Source: Salimicrobium flavidum
GTDB taxonomy: Bacteria; Bacillota; Bacilli; Bacillales; Halobacillaceae
Reading direction: 5' to 3'
Length of the DNA: 59,067 nucleotides
Assembly (NCBI RefSeq): GCF_900156645.1
Contig: NZ_FTOC01000012.1
Coordinates: 1-59,067, forward strand
The notes beneath the pieces are model-generated. The model made no database searches. It saw nothing but the letters and a program-made list of their open reading frames with translations, and was not told the DNA's origin. This document shows positions 7,109 to 17,796 of the stretch, in pieces; the first letter of the stretch is position 1; each line of letters opens with the position of its first letter. Position numbers and translations under genes: made by a program.

Positions 7109-7849
7109 TCAGTAGGTCACTTCCCATAAAAACAGCCCATGACCGGGTGTCGTGAATCCGGCAAGCCTCCGGTTATGTTCCTCTAGAGCACGCGGAATCG
7201 TGTCGATTTCTTTTTTTCCCGCTCCGATTTCAAGCAGGGTCCCCATCATGATCCGGACCATATTATATAAAAAACCGTCTCCCCGTACGATGAACTCCAG
7301 TTCGTCCCCATGCTGGTTCAACTCGGCCCGGGAGATGGTCCGTATTTTATTCCCTTTCAGCGTCGTTTTCGCCGAACAGAAGGCGGTGAAGTCGTGCTTT
7401 CCTTCAAAAAGCTTCACGGCCTCCAGCATTTTTTCCACATCGAGCTTCCGGGGATAATGAAAGACCATACCTCGCCGGAAGACATCTCTCGTCTTTGCAG
7501 CTTTCACGTAATAACGATACTCTTTCTCTTCCACATCGAACTGGGCGTGGAAATCTTCAGGAACATATTCGGCGCTCTTCACGTAAATATCACTCGGCAT
7601 CAATGTCTCCAACGCCCGTACCCAGCGATTTTCAGGAACGTCCAGGGACGTATCGAAATGGAAGACCTGCCCTTTGGCATGGACTCCTGAATCCGTCCGG
7701 CCGGAAGCGATGATCCGTACTTCTTTTCCTTTATGCATCGTCTTCAAAGCTTTTTCGATTTCTTCCTGCACGGTCTTCCCATTGGGCTGGATCTGATATC
7801 CGCAGTAATTGGAGCCGTCATATTCAACTACACATTTCACTCGTGCCAT
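7109..7849 (-). CDS. truA: tRNA pseudouridine(38-40) synthase
   Basis: A 246-residue protein from ATG 7849; a GTG at 7858 overlapping the ecfT stop is an alternative start. The motif SGRTDSGVHAKGQVFHF carries the catalytic aspartate of TruA, which isomerises uridines 38-40 in the anticodon arm of many tRNAs. YNMVRIMMGTLLEIG and the closing LFLWEVTY are also family features. It is translationally coupled to ecfT, as in B. subtilis. Confidence 0.95.
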   Translation of the reverse strand: MARVKCVVEYDGSNYCGYQIQPNGKTVQEEIEKALKTMHKGKEVRIIASGRTDSGVHAKGQVFHFDTSLDVPENRWVRALETLMPSDIYVKSAEYVPEDFHAQFDVEEKEYRYYVKAAKTRDVFRRGMVFHYPRKLDVEKMLEAVKLFEGKHDFTAFCSAKTTLKGNKIRTISRAELNQHGDELEFIVRGDGFLYNMVRIMMGTLLEIGAGKKEIDTIPRALEEHNRRLAGFTTPGHGLFLWEVTY

Positions 7850-7854
7850 ACTTG

Positions 7855-8652
7855 TCACATCCTTGTTCCTATCGTAGCCGCTACAATCATCAGAAAGAAG
7901 AAGAAAACGAAATAATCTTTTCTGTAAAACACGAGCGCCCGGATTTTCGTCCTTCCTTCTCCTCCCTGATATCCTCTCGCTTCCATGGCCATCGCCAGCT
8001 CCTCAGCACGTTTGAATGCGCTGACGAACAAAGGTATCAGTAAAGGGATGATCGCACTCATACGGTCTTTCAGGGACCCTGTACGGAAGTCCACGCCGCG
8101 GGAGGCCTGGGCTTTCGATATTTTTTCCGCTTCCTGCATCAGGGTCGGGATGAAACGGAGAGAAATCGACATCATAAGCGCCAGCTCATGCACCGGAAAA
8201 CGGAGCTTCTTCAACGGGTGCAGCAACGCTTCGATCGCATCCGTGATTTCTATCGGAGACGTCGTCAGCGTGAGCAGCGATGTGAACAGGATCAGCAGGA
8301 AGAAACGCAGGGACAGGGTCCCTCCCTGAATGAGAGATTCTTCATAAAACGGAAAACCGAGCAGGGTGAAAAGGATATCTCCCTGTCTCGAGACGAAGAG
8401 ATGAAGAAGAAACGTAAAAATGATCAGAAACCAGACCGGCTTCAGTCCTTTCGCTACGAAAGAAAGCGGCACTCTTGTAGCCAGAGCGGTCCCCACAGCG
8501 AAAGCGGTAAGAATACCATAGCTCCACACGGAATTAGCAAAGAAAACGACTATGACGAAAAAGAAAATGACGAGAATTTTCGTCCTCGGATCCAGTCGAT
8601 GAATCAGAGAATTCCCCGGGACATACTGCCCGATGATCATCGAATTATTCAT
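7855..8652 (-). CDS. ecfT: Energy-coupling factor transporter transmembrane protein EcfT
   Basis: A 265-residue integral membrane protein with repeated hydrophobic segments. The conserved cytoplasmic coupling-helix motifs appear as [14 protein letters not shown] and [17 protein letters not shown], the two A-R-G motifs that dock onto EcfA ATPases. It forms the shared module for vitamin and micronutrient uptake with separately encoded S-components. The start overlaps the end of ecfA2, and the end is an ATG-TGA that overlaps possible truA start signals. Confidence 0.95.
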   Translation of the reverse strand: MNNSMIIGQYVPGNSLIHRLDPRTKILVIFFFVIVVFFANSVWSYGILTAFAVGTALATRVPLSFVAKGLKPVWFLIIFTFLLHLFVSRQGDILFTLLGFPFYEESLIQGGTLSLRFFLLILFTSLLTLTTSPIEITDAIEALLHPLKKLRFPVHELALMMSISLRFIPTLMQEAEKISKAQASRGVDFRTGSLKDRMSAIIPLLIPLFVSAFKRAEELAMAMEARGYQGGEGRTKIRALVFYRKDYFVFFFFLMIVAATIGTRM

Positions 8653-9517
8653 AGTCGTCCCTCCTTTCCAAACGGAAAGCTAATTCCTTTGCTAATTCAG
8701 CAATGGGCTGCTTTTCATAGTTGATGGAAATACCGGTACGTTTTTCTACCTTTTCGAGGAATTCAAGCACTTCCGGCACATCGAGCTGCACCTGTTTGAG
8801 TTCTTCCTTGCGTTTGAACACTTCGAGTGGTTTCCCCTCCATAAACTTCTTCCCGTCGTTCAATATCACGACATCATCCGCGTACGTAAGCGCGTCTTCC
8901 ATGCTGTGCGTGACAAGCACGGTCGTAAGCCCTTCTCTTTCATGAAGAGTGTAAAACATCTCCATCATTTCCTTCTGCCCTCTCGGGTCAAGTCCTGCGG
9001 TCGGCTCGTCCAACACGAGAACTTTCGGTTTCATTGCGAGAACACCTGCAATAGCCACCCTTCTCATCTGTCCGCCGCTCAAGTCGAACGGAGACTTCTC
9101 CCTCACATCTTCTGTGAGCTGGACAGCTTCCAGGGCGTTTGTCACCCGCTCCTCGATCTCCTTCTGTTCGACACCGAAATTCTTCGGGCCGAAAGCGATA
9201 TCCTTTTCCACTGTTTCCTCGAACAACTGATGCTCCGGATATTGAAAGACGATGCCGGTCTTTTCCCTGAGACTTCTCAGGTTCTTGTTTTTCTTTCCGG
9301 CTTCCATGACGAAATCCCCGACTTGCACAGATCCCTCCGTCGGCTGGAGCAGAGCGTTGACATGCTGGATAAGCGTCGATTTTCCTGAGCCGGTATGACC
9401 GATGACCGCTGTGTAAGAACCCGAGGGAACGTGCATGGAAAGGTCCTCCAAGGCCTTGAATTCAAAGGGAGTACCCGGACTGTATATAAACGTTACTTCG
9501 TTGAATGTAAGTTCCAT
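8645..9517 (-). CDS. ecfA2: Energy-coupling factor ATPase EcfA2
   Basis: A 290-residue ABC ATPase with Walker [11 protein letters not shown]-loop FQYPEHQLF, signature LSGGQMRR and Walker [13 protein letters not shown] followed by a switch histidine in VTHSM. The PEHQLF variant after the Q-loop is typical of the EcfA2 subunit. It pairs with EcfA1 to drive group II ECF transport. It overlaps ecfA1 by 25 bases and ecfT by 8 bases, indicating coupled translation. Confidence 0.95.
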   Translation of the reverse strand: MELTFNEVTFIYSPGTPFEFKALEDLSMHVPSGSYTAVIGHTGSGKSTLIQHVNALLQPTEGSVQVGDFVMEAGKKNKNLRSLREKTGIVFQYPEHQLFEETVEKDIAFGPKNFGVEQKEIEERVTNALEAVQLTEDVREKSPFDLSGGQMRRVAIAGVLAMKPKVLVLDEPTAGLDPRGQKEMMEMFYTLHEREGLTTVLVTHSMEDALTYADDVVILNDGKKFMEGKPLEVFKRKEELKQVQLDVPEVLEFLEKVEKRTGISINYEKQPIAELAKELAFRLERRDDYE

Positions 9518-10329
9518 AGTTCCTCCACCATTTCCTCATGATTTAATGGTTCTCTGTCGAAAGAGATCCCGTGCTTTTTCATTTCCTGGGTCAGTTTCGC
9601 TACAAACGGAACATCGAGCCCGATCGTAGAGAGTGCGTCCTTATGGGCGAATACCTCCCGCGGCGTGCCCTCGAACCATACTTCCCCCTCGTTCATAACA
9701 ATGACACGGTCTGCGGCTACAATTTCGCGCAGATCATGGGTGATGGTTATCAATGTCAGGTCGGAATGCTCCTGGACTTCACGTACGGTCTCCAATATAT
9801 CCTGACGGCCTTTCGGGTCCAGCATAGCGGTCGCTTCATCGAGCACCATATAATCAGGGGCGACTGCAAGTACACCTGCAATAGCCACACGCTGTTTTTG
9901 TCCTCCCGACAACCTATGGGGCTCATGTTCTTCATAACTTTCCATCTGCACGTCTCTAAGGACCTCTGCCACCTTCTCGAGCATCACTTCACGCGGAACT
10001 CCGTGATTTTCCATACCGAAGGCGATATCATCCCGTACTGTTGTGCCGACAAACTGGTTATCAGGGTTCTGGAACACCATACCGACTTTCTTCCTGATCT
10101 CCCATACATTGTCTGTGTGTATTACCGACCCGTCCACACTCACATCCCCGCTTTCGGCGAAGAGAAGGCCGTTCATTAATTTAGCGATCGTCGATTTCCC
10201 GGAACCGTTATGTCCGATGATAGCTACCCATTCTCCTTTATCGATGAAAAAATCCACATCTTTCAATACAGGCGGAGCATCCTCCTGATAGCGAAAAGTC
10301 ACATCGCTGAAATCGATTCTCTCTCTCAT
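9493..10329 (-). CDS. ecfA1: Energy-coupling factor ATPase EcfA1
   Basis: From ATG 10329 ([17 protein letters not shown]), with GGAGG upstream, the product has 278 residues. It shows Walker [11 protein letters not shown]-loop FQNPDNQF, signature LSGGQKQR, Walker [13 protein letters not shown] and switch ITHDL. The PDNQF motif marks the EcfA1 type. The frame is open to 10395 but that extension overlaps the upstream terminator region and lacks a better start. First gene of the ecf-truA group after rplQ. Confidence 0.95.
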   Translation of the reverse strand: MRERIDFSDVTFRYQEDAPPVLKDVDFFIDKGEWVAIIGHNGSGKSTIAKLMNGLLFAESGDVSVDGSVIHTDNVWEIRKKVGMVFQNPDNQFVGTTVRDDIAFGMENHGVPREVMLEKVAEVLRDVQMESYEEHEPHRLSGGQKQRVAIAGVLAVAPDYMVLDEATAMLDPKGRQDILETVREVQEHSDLTLITITHDLREIVAADRVIVMNEGEVWFEGTPREVFAHKDALSTIGLDVPFVAKLTQEMKKHGISFDREPLNHEEMVEELWNLHSTK

Positions 10330-10392
10330 CTCTACCTGCCTCCCCTTCGCAATTTCCCGGGAAATACCGCCGGGAACATCCGGTTTCTCACA

Positions 10393-10445
10393 CAAAAAAA
10401 GGGCTGGAGTGACCTCACGAATGAGATTCCGTCCTGCCCTTTCGC
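10393..10445 (-). terminator. Terminator of the ribosomal super-operon after rplQ
   Basis: Minus strand: AGGGC...GCCCT stem with inner pairs GGA/TCC and TCTCA/TGAGG around a TTCG loop, followed by seven T residues. It lies 12 bases after the rplQ stop and separates the alpha operon from ecfA1. Confidence 0.85.
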
Positions 10446-10457
10446 CATTATCTGCCT

Positions 10458-10814
10458 TTACACAAGCTCGATAATCGCCATTTTTGCGCCGTCACCTTTA
10501 CGTGCATCGAGTTTCAATACACGAGTGTAACCACCCTGACGGTCTGCATAGCGCGGACCGATATCAGAGAACAGCTTCTGAAGAGCAGTCTCAGCTCCTT
10601 CTTCATCCGCATCCTGTTTGTAAAGGAACGACTCTGCCTGACGTCGTGCGTGCAAGTCGCCACGCTTACCAAGTGTAATCATTTTTTCAACGACCGAACG
10701 AAGTTCTTTCGCTTTTGCTTCTGTCGTTTCCAAACGTTCATGAACAATCAGATCAGTTGCCAGATTACGCATCATCGCAACACGGTGATCTGTTTTACGA
10801 CCTAGTTTTCTCAT
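10458..10814 (-). CDS. rplQ: 50S ribosomal protein L17
   Basis: A 118-residue protein starting [20 protein letters not shown] and ending [11 protein letters not shown]. Two residues are missing at the N terminus compared with the usual MSYRKLGR start of Bacillus. The segment [20 protein letters not shown] is the family core. L17 lies near the peptide exit on the large subunit. It is the last gene of the alpha operon after rpoA and precedes a strong terminator. Confidence 0.96.
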   Translation of the reverse strand: MRKLGRKTDHRVAMMRNLATDLIVHERLETTEAKAKELRSVVEKMITLGKRGDLHARRQAESFLYKQDADEEGAETALQKLFSDIGPRYADRQGGYTRVLKLDARKGDGAKMAIIELV

Positions 10815-10853
10815 CGATAACCCTCCTTTTCCGATCTTCCAAAGATTTATCCG

Positions 10854-11798
10854 TTAGTCTTCTTTACGAAGTCCAAGGCCAAGTTCGTTGAGCTTGTACT
10901 TAACCTCTTCTAACGATTTACGACCAAGGTTACGAACTTTCATCATATCGTCTTCACTCTTATTCGCCAATTCCTGAACCGTATTGATACCGGCACGCTT
11001 GAGGCAGTTATAAGACCGAACCGACAAATCCAGTTCTTCGATAGTCATTTCAAGGACTTTTTCTTTTTGGTCTTCTTCTTTTTCAACCATGATTTCCGCA
11101 TTTTTCGCTTCATCTGTAAGTCCGACGAAGATGTTCAAATGCTCCATATACACTTTCGCCCCTAAAGAGATTGCCTCTTCCGGGCGAATGCTTCCATCCG
11201 TCCACACATCAAGTGTCAGCTTATCGTAGTTGGAAATATGCCCGATACGGGTGTTCTCCACCTGATAAGTCACACGGGACACAGGGGTGAAGATGGAATC
11301 AACCGGAATAACTCCGATCGGTAAATCATCGTGATTGTTCCCTTCAGCAGGGCGATATCCACGACCGCTTTCAGCTGTAATACGCATACGCAATGTCGTA
11401 TTGTTATCAAGCGTAGCAATATGAAGGTCCGGATTCAACACTTCAATGTCACTGTCATGAGTGATATCAGCAGCGGTCACTTTTCCTTCACCCTGGACAT
11501 CGATTTCCAAAGTCTTCTCTTCATCAGAATAAATCTTCAGAGCAAGTTTCTTCAGATTCAAAACGACAGTAGTCACGTCTTCCATGACGCCTTCAATAGT
11601 AGAAAACTCATGGAGAACTCCGTCAATTTGTACAGATGTCACAGCGGCACCGGGAAGTGAGGATAGTAGGATACGACGCAAGGAGTTACCTAGTGTTGTA
11701 CCATATCCACGCTCAAGCGGTTCGACGACGAATTTACCAAACGTAGAATCATCGCTGATTTCCACCGTTTCAATGTTTGGTTTCTCTATTTCGATCAT
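10854..11798 (-). CDS. rpoA: RNA polymerase alpha subunit
   Basis: A 314-residue protein, normal for Firmicutes. The N-terminal assembly domain ([20 protein letters not shown]) dimerises and recruits beta and beta-prime. After an acidic linker ([12 protein letters not shown]) the C-terminal domain with [20 protein letters not shown] binds UP elements and activators. GAAGGAGGTTTG precedes ATG 11798. It lies between rpsK and rplQ, and a possible promoter lies in the 180-bp gap upstream. Confidence 0.97.
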   Translation of the reverse strand: MIEIEKPNIETVEISDDSTFGKFVVEPLERGYGTTLGNSLRRILLSSLPGAAVTSVQIDGVLHEFSTIEGVMEDVTTVVLNLKKLALKIYSDEEKTLEIDVQGEGKVTAADITHDSDIEVLNPDLHIATLDNNTTLRMRITAESGRGYRPAEGNNHDDLPIGVIPVDSIFTPVSRVTYQVENTRIGHISNYDKLTLDVWTDGSIRPEEAISLGAKVYMEHLNIFVGLTDEAKNAEIMVEKEEDQKEKVLEMTIEELDLSVRSYNCLKRAGINTVQELANKSEDDMMKVRNLGRKSLEEVKYKLNELGLGLRKED

Positions 11799-11928
11799 TT
11801 ACACACAAACCTCCTTCAAAACGTCGAAACCCCGGCCAGACAAATAGTCCAACCGAAATTCCTCAGGCAGGCAGCCCCTCTACCAGTAAACTGCATCTCT
11901 AAGGTCAAATGCATGGCTGTTATTAGTG

Positions 11929-11958
11929 ATTATAACCCTCTCAACAAGAGGGAGACAA
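11929..11958 (-). promoter_or_regulatory. Possible internal promoter before rpoA
   Basis: Minus strand: TTGTCT (11953-11958), 18 bases, TATAAT (11929-11934). The spacer is itself a perfect hairpin, CCCTCT-TGTTG-AGAGGG. The alternative reading is a simple stem in the rpsK-rpoA transcript. Confidence 0.4.
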
Positions 11959-11977
11959 AAACAAATTCGGACTACAA

Positions 11978-12370
11978 TTACACGCGACGACGTTTCGGTG
12001 GACGGCAACCATTGTGTGGAACCGGAGTCACATCTCTGATTGCAGTGATTTCGATACCTGCAGCCTGAATCGAACGGATAGCCGCTTCACGACCGGCACC
12101 AGGGCCTTTGACTGTTACTTCAAGGTCTTTCATACCGTTATCCATAGCATCTTTCGCAGACGTTTCCGCAGCCATTTGTGCAGCGAAAGGTGTGGATTTA
12201 CGAGAGCCTTTGAACCCGAGTGTTCCGGCACTGCTCCAGCTGATTACATTACCTTGTACATCAGTGATCGTTACGATTGTGTTGTTGAAAGTAGAGCGAA
12301 TGTGCGCGACACCACTCTCCACATTCTTTTTCACGCGTTTTTTACGTGTACGAGTGTTCTTACGTGCCAT
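11978..12370 (-). CDS. rpsK: 30S ribosomal protein S11
   Basis: ATG 12370 has AGGAGG seven bases upstream; the ATG two codons earlier is too close to it. The 130-residue product contains [18 protein letters not shown] and ends [12 protein letters not shown], both invariant S11 features. S11 sits on the platform of the small subunit near the mRNA exit. It is cotranscribed with rpsM upstream. Confidence 0.97.
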   Translation of the reverse strand: MARKNTRTRKKRVKKNVESGVAHIRSTFNNTIVTITDVQGNVISWSSAGTLGFKGSRKSTPFAAQMAAETSAKDAMDNGMKDLEVTVKGPGAGREAAIRSIQAAGIEITAIRDVTPVPHNGCRPPKRRRV

Positions 12371-12394
12371 AATCATACCTCCTTTTTTGAGTTA

Positions 12395-12760
12395 TTATTT
12401 ACGCTTGTTAGCTACAGTACGACGAGGGCCTTTACGAGTACGGGAATTGTTCTTCGTTTTCTGTCCGCGTGTTGGAAGACCACGACGGTGACGAAGACCA
12501 CGGTAAGAACCGATCTCGATCAGACGCTTGATGTTAAGGGATGTCTCACGACGAAGGTCCCCTTCAACATTGTACTTGCTTACTTCATTACGAACTTTTG
12601 TCAATTCATCTTCAGTTAGATCACGGACACGAGTAGATTCATCTACTCCGGCATTCTGAACAATTTCACTTGCCAGAGACTTGCCGATTCCGTACACATA
12701 CGTCAATGAAATAGAAATTCGTTTATCACGAGGAATATCAACACCTGCTATACGTGCCAT
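12395..12760 (-). CDS. rpsM: 30S ribosomal protein S13
   Basis: A 121-residue protein from ATG 12760 ([19 protein letters not shown]). A GTG three codons earlier overlaps the ribosome binding site. It carries the helix-two-turn-helix [12 protein letters not shown] and the tail [21 protein letters not shown]13 forms intersubunit bridges at the head of the 30S subunit and contacts P-site tRNA. Confidence 0.97.
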   Translation of the reverse strand: MARIAGVDIPRDKRISISLTYVYGIGKSLASEIVQNAGVDESTRVRDLTEDELTKVRNEVSKYNVEGDLRRETSLNIKRLIEIGSYRGLRHRRGLPTRGQKTKNNSRTRKGPRRTVANKRK

Positions 12761-12780
12761 AACGCGCACCTCCTTTTATA

Positions 12781-12894
12781 TTAGCCTTGTTTCTGTTTGT
12801 GTTTCGGGTTACTACAAATAACCATCACTTTTCCATTACGGCGAACAACTTTGCACTTTTCGCACATCTTCTTTACAGAAGCCCTTACCTTCAT
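12781..12894 (-). CDS. rpmJ: 50S ribosomal protein L36 (zinc-binding form)
   Basis: A 37-residue gene: [20 protein letters not shown] followed by [18 protein letters not shown]11, C14, C27 and H32 form the zinc site of the C+ paralogue. A tandem ATG at 12897 is an alternative start; AGGAGG lies upstream. It sits between infA and rpsM in the standard order. The zinc ligands suggest this is the zinc-replete form. Confidence 0.95.
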   Translation of the reverse strand: MKVRASVKKMCEKCKVVRRNGKVMVICSNPKHKQKQG

Positions 12895-12926
12895 CATTCA
12901 TACCTCCTTTTAGATCGGAGCTCATT

Positions 12927-13145
12927 CTATTTATAACGGTACGTGATCCGTCCTTTAGTAAGATCATACGGTGACAGTTCAACCGTCACTTTATCACCAG
13001 GTAAGATCCGAATGAAGTTCATACGGATTTTACCGGAGACATGCGCGAGCACAGTGTGCCCATTTTCCAGTTCCACTTTGAACTGAGCGTTCGGCAATGT
13101 CTCTGTTACGGTTCCTTCAATTTCAATTACATCGTCTTTCGCCAT
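12927..13145 (-). CDS. infA: Translation initiation factor IF-1
   Basis: A 72-residue OB-fold protein starting [20 protein letters not shown] and ending [10 protein letters not shown]-1 occupies the A site of the 30S subunit during initiation and boosts IF-2 and IF-3. Its start lies 23 bases inside the 3' end of the KOW gene upstream, suggesting translational coupling. Confidence 0.97.
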   Translation of the reverse strand: MAKDDVIEIEGTVTETLPNAQFKVELENGHTVLAHVSGKIRMNFIRILPGDKVTVELSPYDLTKGRITYRYK

Positions 13146-13458
13146 CGAGTTGATCTCCCTTCGCTAAATCAGTCACCTGTTCACTGATATATTTACTCAC
13201 AGCAAATCTCAATTTGCCATTTGTGACGCGACCTGTTTCCTGAAGGCTATGTTGGACTTCCGGAGAGACGAAGCTGGTACAGGATACGTGCTGCATATTT
13301 TTCTTCTTTGGCCTGTCATATTTCCTCTTCTCTCCGTCAGCAAGTAATACGGATCCATCATCAGCTATTTCGATGACGATTGCGTATTGTCCTGCTTCAC
13401 GTCCACGCTCAATACGAACAACTTGACCTATTCGCGGACTCGATTCCGATTCACTCAA
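13123..13458 (-). CDS. KOW-domain RNA-binding protein (L14e/L6e-like)
   Basis: A small KOW protein containing [20 protein letters not shown] and the conserved [14 protein letters not shown] place the start at TTG 13458, seven bases after AAGGTGA, giving 111 residues; the frame is open to 13491 (ATG). Homologues sit between map and infA in Bacillus (YbzG-like) and probably bind ribosomal RNA. Here map is missing upstream and the C terminus is longer than the ~90 residues I expect, running into infA. Confidence 0.75.
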   Translation of the reverse strand: MSESESSPRIGQVVRIERGREAGQYAIVIEIADDGSVLLADGEKRKYDRPKKKNMQHVSCTSFVSPEVQHSLQETGRVTNGKLRFAVSKYISEQVTDLAKGDQLDGERRCN

Positions 13459-13491
13459 AGTACGATCACCTTCATTTAAAGTATTAAACAC

Positions 13492-13670
13492 GGTAATCGC
13501 GTCGGAGAAGGATTACAAGCTTCCGCCGTTTCGCATTACCAATTTCGGACACTAACTTTGAACATAACAAGGAACAGTTCATTTATCAAGAGAAAAGTTT
13601 CATCGCTTTGTAAAGAGTCAGTGTTTCTCCTGTGGTAATCCTATTCCCCTGAGGTTTTATGCTCAACCAT
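13492..13670 (-). other. Gap at the expected position of map
   Basis: In Bacillus the methionine aminopeptidase gene map lies between adk and the KOW gene. Here only 180 bases separate them. A 14-residue frame (ITTGETLTLYKAMK) slightly recalls the last strand of Map but is too weak to call a remnant. No start site, RNA or repeat is evident apart from the ribosome binding site of the KOW gene. Confidence 0.55.
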
Positions 13671-14351
<681 letters not shown>

Positions 14352-14358
14352 TCACTAA

Positions 14359-15651
14359 TTATTTTATGAAGCCTTTATAGTGACGCTTCACCAGCTGACC
14401 TTCCAGTTGCTTCATCGTATTCAGTGCAACACCGACTACGATCAAGAGACCAGTACCTCCAATTTGAATACTTGGCGGTAATCCGGCAAGTGAACCAAGA
14501 ATGATCGGTAATACAGAGACAGCTGCCAAAAAGAGTGATCCTACAAAAGTTAAGCGATACATAACACGTGTCAAATACGTCTCGGTATTTTTACCAGGAC
14601 GGATGCCCGGGATATACCCACCTTGCTTCTTAAGGTTTTCGGCCATTTGTTCAGGGTTTACCTGGACAAACGTATAGAAGTATGTGAACGCAATGATCAG
14701 CGCTACATAAATGATCATACCCGGCCAGTTCTCATAATTGAAAATATATTCAATCATCGAAGCTATTTCACTATTTTCAAAGAATCCGGCTATCGTTCTC
14801 GGTGCGATGATGAAAGAAATCGCAAAGATGACCGGGATAACTCCCGCTGCGTTTACCTTAATCGGTAAATGGGTGGAATGACCACCGACAGGAGATCTGT
14901 TAACTAGGCGTTTAGCATATTGAATAGGGATTTTCCGCAATGCCTGTTGAATGAATACAACTCCTACAATGACCGCGATAATCACCAGAAGAATGAGAGC
15001 TACGATGACAAGATTGATGAACAGTTGCTCTCCTGCATCCGTTATATATTGGTCATATAGTTGGTTTACACCATTCGGAATTGCAGCAACAATACCTGCG
15101 AAAATCAAAATTGATATCCCATTCCCTACGCCATGGGAAGTGATTTGCTCACCAAGCCACATCAGGAATGCTGTCCCGCCTGTCAGTACGATAGCGATAG
15201 CTATGAACTGAACAACACCCGGATTAGAGATCAATTGACCCCCTGCCATTGCGTTGAAACCAATGGACATCCCGATAGCTTGTATAAAGGCAAGGACAAT
15301 CGTTCCATAGCGGGTAAACTGAGCTAATTTCCGACGCCCCACTTCCCCCTGCTTCTTCCACTCTGCAAATTTAGGAACAACGTCCATTTGCAGTAATTGC
15401 ATGATGATCGAGGCTGTGATGTAAGGCATGATCCCCATCGCGAAGATGGAGAAGTTCTGTAATGCCCCACCGCCGAATGTGTTCAGAAACCCGAACGCAT
15501 TCTGTTCATCCATGAAGTTGATCGCTTCACTATTCGTAAACGGCACGGGAATAAACGCACCGATACGGAATATAATAAGCATGAGCAGGGTGAAAATGAT
15601 TTTTCGCCGGAGATCACCCACGCGCATAAAATTGGAGATTGTCCGGAACAT
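14359..15651 (-). CDS. secY: Protein translocase channel subunit SecY
   Basis: A 430-residue, ten-helix membrane protein forming the preprotein channel with SecE and SecG. It begins [20 protein letters not shown] and contains the FPYITASIIMQLLQ-type segment (here MPYITASIIMQLLQMDVVPK). The ATG overlaps the rplO TAA by one base (TAATG) and its GAGGTGA lies inside rplO. The partner SecE is encoded at 41.7 kb. Confidence 0.97.
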   Translation of the reverse strand: MFRTISNFMRVGDLRRKIIFTLLMLIIFRIGAFIPVPFTNSEAINFMDEQNAFGFLNTFGGGALQNFSIFAMGIMPYITASIIMQLLQMDVVPKFAEWKKQGEVGRRKLAQFTRYGTIVLAFIQAIGMSIGFNAMAGGQLISNPGVVQFIAIAIVLTGGTAFLMWLGEQITSHGVGNGISILIFAGIVAAIPNGVNQLYDQYITDAGEQLFINLVIVALILLVIIAVIVGVVFIQQALRKIPIQYAKRLVNRSPVGGHSTHLPIKVNAAGVIPVIFAISFIIAPRTIAGFFENSEIASMIEYIFNYENWPGMIIYVALIIAFTYFYTFVQVNPEQMAENLKKQGGYIPGIRPGKNTETYLTRVMYRLTFVGSLFLAAVSVLPIILGSLAGLPPSIQIGGTGLLIVVGVALNTMKQLEGQLVKRHYKGFIK

Positions 15652-16091
15652 TAAATCACCTCAGTTTGACCGCCCGCTGCTTCGATTGCTTCTTTTGCGG
15701 AAGCAGAGAACTTGTGAGCTTTTACTGTGAGTTTCTTTTCGATGTTACCATTACCAAGGATTTTCACACCGGATTTAACTTTACTGACTGTGCCAGATTC
15801 AAGTAGAAGCTCCGGAGTTACTTCTGTTCCTTCTTCGAAACGATTTAAAGTCTCTAAGTTCACAACTGCATATTCTGTACGATGAATGTTCGTGAAACCA
15901 CGCTTTGGCAGGCGTTGGAATAGTGGCATCTGGCCACCTTCGAAACCTGGACGGTTTTTGCTTCCTGAGCGTTGACCCTGTCCTTTGTGTCCACGACCGG
16001 ATGTCTTACCGTTACCGGAAGCCATACCACGTCCTACGCGGTTACGTTTTTGACGGGAACCTACTTTGGAATGTAGTTCATGAAGTTTCAT
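15651..16091 (-). CDS. rplO: 50S ribosomal protein L15
   Basis: A 146-residue protein beginning [20 protein letters not shown] and carrying the Gly/Arg-rich stretch [21 protein letters not shown]15 is a late-assembly large-subunit protein. It lies in the spc order rpsE-rpmD-rplO-secY and is coupled by a one-base overlap to secY. Confidence 0.97.
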   Translation of the reverse strand: MKLHELHSKVGSRQKRNRVGRGMASGNGKTSGRGHKGQGQRSGSKNRPGFEGGQMPLFQRLPKRGFTNIHRTEYAVVNLETLNRFEEGTEVTPELLLESGTVSKVKSGVKILGNGNIEKKLTVKAHKFSASAKEAIEAAGGQTEVI

Positions 16092-16119
16092 GCGAGCACC
16101 TCCTTATTGTATAGATTGA

Positions 16120-16302
16120 TTATGCTTCTTTTACAGTAACCAGGTGTGAAATTTTGTTAGCCATTCCACGCATCGCTGGATTATCTTCCACGACTACTGA
16201 TTGACGAATTTTATTTAGTCCTAGCGCTTTGACCGTGTCGCGCTGATCCTGCGGGCGACCGATGACACTGCGCGTGAGGGTAATTTCTAACTTTTGAGCC
16301 AT
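16120..16302 (-). CDS. rpmD: 50S ribosomal protein L30
   Basis: A 60-residue protein: [20 protein letters not shown] then [20 protein letters not shown]. Full family length. L30 binds 23S rRNA domain II. It sits between rpsE and rplO as in all Bacilli. Confidence 0.96.
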   Translation of the reverse strand: MAQKLEITLTRSVIGRPQDQRDTVKALGLNKIRQSVVVEDNPAMRGMANKISHLVTVKEA

Positions 16303-16319
16303 TGTATTTCCCTCCTATC

Positions 16320-16817
16320 CTACAGTTCTTCTACGGATTTCCCACGAAGTCTGGCTACGTCTTCCGCACGTTTCAATTCACTTAGTCCTTTGATTGTTGC
16401 ACGGACCATGTTGATCGGCGTGTTAGAGCCTAGAGATTTCGAAAGGATGTCCTGTACACCTGAAAGTTCAAGTACCGCACGAACGGGACCGCCTGCGATG
16501 ATTCCAGTACCTTCTGCAGCTGGTTTCAACAGGATGTTTCCGGCTCCGAATCGGCCGTGTATCTCGTGAGGAATTGTTGTATCTTTGATTGGTACGTTTA
16601 CCAAATTCTTTTTCGCATCTTCGATAGCTTTCTTGATAGCATCCGGTACTTCCTGAGCTTTCGCAGTACCGAAGCCGACGTGACCGTTTTTATCTCCAAC
16701 TACCACTAGTGCAGCAAAACGGAAACGACGTCCACCTTTTACTACTTTCGCAACGCGGTTGATCGTAACAACGCGTTCTTCGAGGTCTAGTTTGTTAGGG
16801 TCAATCTTTGTACTCAT
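16320..16817 (-). CDS. rpsE: 30S ribosomal protein S5
   Basis: A 165-residue protein with the double-stranded RNA-binding N-terminal domain ([40 protein letters not shown]) and C-terminal S5 domain ([20 protein letters not shown]). S5 shapes decoding accuracy and the spectinomycin site. Full length, with a GGAGG upstream. Confidence 0.97.
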   Translation of the reverse strand: MSTKIDPNKLDLEERVVTINRVAKVVKGGRRFRFAALVVVGDKNGHVGFGTAKAQEVPDAIKKAIEDAKKNLVNVPIKDTTIPHEIHGRFGAGNILLKPAAEGTGIIAGGPVRAVLELSGVQDILSKSLGSNTPINMVRATIKGLSELKRAEDVARLRGKSVEEL

Positions 16818-16837
16818 ACATGTCCCTCCTTTTACGA

Positions 16838-17200
16838 TTAAAATTGTAGTCCAGCTTCACGAGCTGCATCAGCCAAAGCTTGTACACGGCCATGGTAAAG
16901 ATAACCACCGCGGTCGAATACTACAGCTTCATAGCCTTTTTCTTTTCCACGTTCTGCAACGAGTTGACCTACGCGCTGGGCAGCTTCGACGTTGCCAGTC
17001 TGTTCGAGGTCAAAACCGTTGTCCATTGTCGATGCACTAGCTACTGTCGTTTCACTCACATCATCGATCAATTGTGCATAAATATGCTTGTTGGAACGAT
17101 ATACGTTCAAACGCGGGCGTTCAGCTGTGCCGGAAACATTCTTACGGACACGCGCATGACGCTTTTTACGCATTGTGTTTTTATCGGTCTTCGAGATCAT
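16838..17200 (-). CDS. rplR: 50S ribosomal protein L18
   Basis: A 120-residue protein from ATG 17200 ([20 protein letters not shown]), with AGGAG eight bases upstream; a GTG at 17209 is too close to it. The core [20 protein letters not shown] and end [17 protein letters not shown] are typical. L18 binds 5S rRNA and carries it to the central protuberance. Confidence 0.97.
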   Translation of the reverse strand: MISKTDKNTMRKKRHARVRKNVSGTAERPRLNVYRSNKHIYAQLIDDVSETTVASASTMDNGFDLEQTGNVEAAQRVGQLVAERGKEKGYEAVVFDRGGYLYHGRVQALADAAREAGLQF

Positions 17201-17229
17201 TTGAGTCACTCCTTTCTTACCTTAGGACC

Positions 17230-17766
17230 TTATTTAGCTGATTTACCTTCCTTAGTACGGACAGGTTCATTTTCATAACGGATTCCTTTACCTTTGTAAG
17301 GCTCCGGAGGACGAATCGCACGGATGTTGGCAGCAACTGCTCCGACAAGCTCTTTGTCGATGCCTTTGATTACGATTCTTGTGTTCGTAGGAATTTCGAT
17401 ATCGATACCTTCGCGGTTCTCGATTTCTATCGGGTGGGAATACCCTGCGTTCACGACGACTTTTTCGCCCTGCTTCTGAGCACGATACCCGACACCGCGG
17501 ATTTCAAGAGCTTTTTCAAAGCCTTTCGAGACACCTTCAACCATGCTGTTCACAAGGCTGCGTGTCGTTCCGTGAAGCGCTTTGTGTTCCTGCTTGTCCG
17601 ATGGACGTTCAACAATCAATACGTTGTCTTCTTGTTTGATCGTCATTTCGCTGGAGATTGTGCGGGACAATTCTCCTTTTGGTCCTTTTACTACAACTGT
17701 GTTTTTATCCTGAGTGATTTCGACACCTTCAGGAATATCAATTGGTAACATACCGACACGTGACAT
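17230..17766 (-). CDS. rplF: 50S ribosomal protein L6
   Basis: A 178-residue protein made of two related domains. It starts [20 protein letters not shown] and ends with the 23S-binding segment [21 protein letters not shown]6 lies near the factor-binding site of the large subunit. Standard spc position between rpsH and rplR. Confidence 0.97.
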   Translation of the reverse strand: MSRVGMLPIDIPEGVEITQDKNTVVVKGPKGELSRTISSEMTIKQEDNVLIVERPSDKQEHKALHGTTRSLVNSMVEGVSKGFEKALEIRGVGYRAQKQGEKVVVNAGYSHPIEIENREGIDIEIPTNTRIVIKGIDKELVGAVAANIRAIRPPEPYKGKGIRYENEPVRTKEGKSAK

Positions 17767-17796
17767 TCAATACACCTCCTGTTCGTTTCTGAATTC

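Noticed and set aside
9493-10395. N-terminally extended EcfA1 (300 residues)
   Set aside because: The extra residues are not family-like and the ATG at 10329 has a proper ribosome binding site and the conserved N terminus.
13620-13668. Possible 3' scar of map (frame ITTGETLTLYKAMK)
   Set aside because: Only a handful of residues resemble the Map C terminus; chance similarity is likely.
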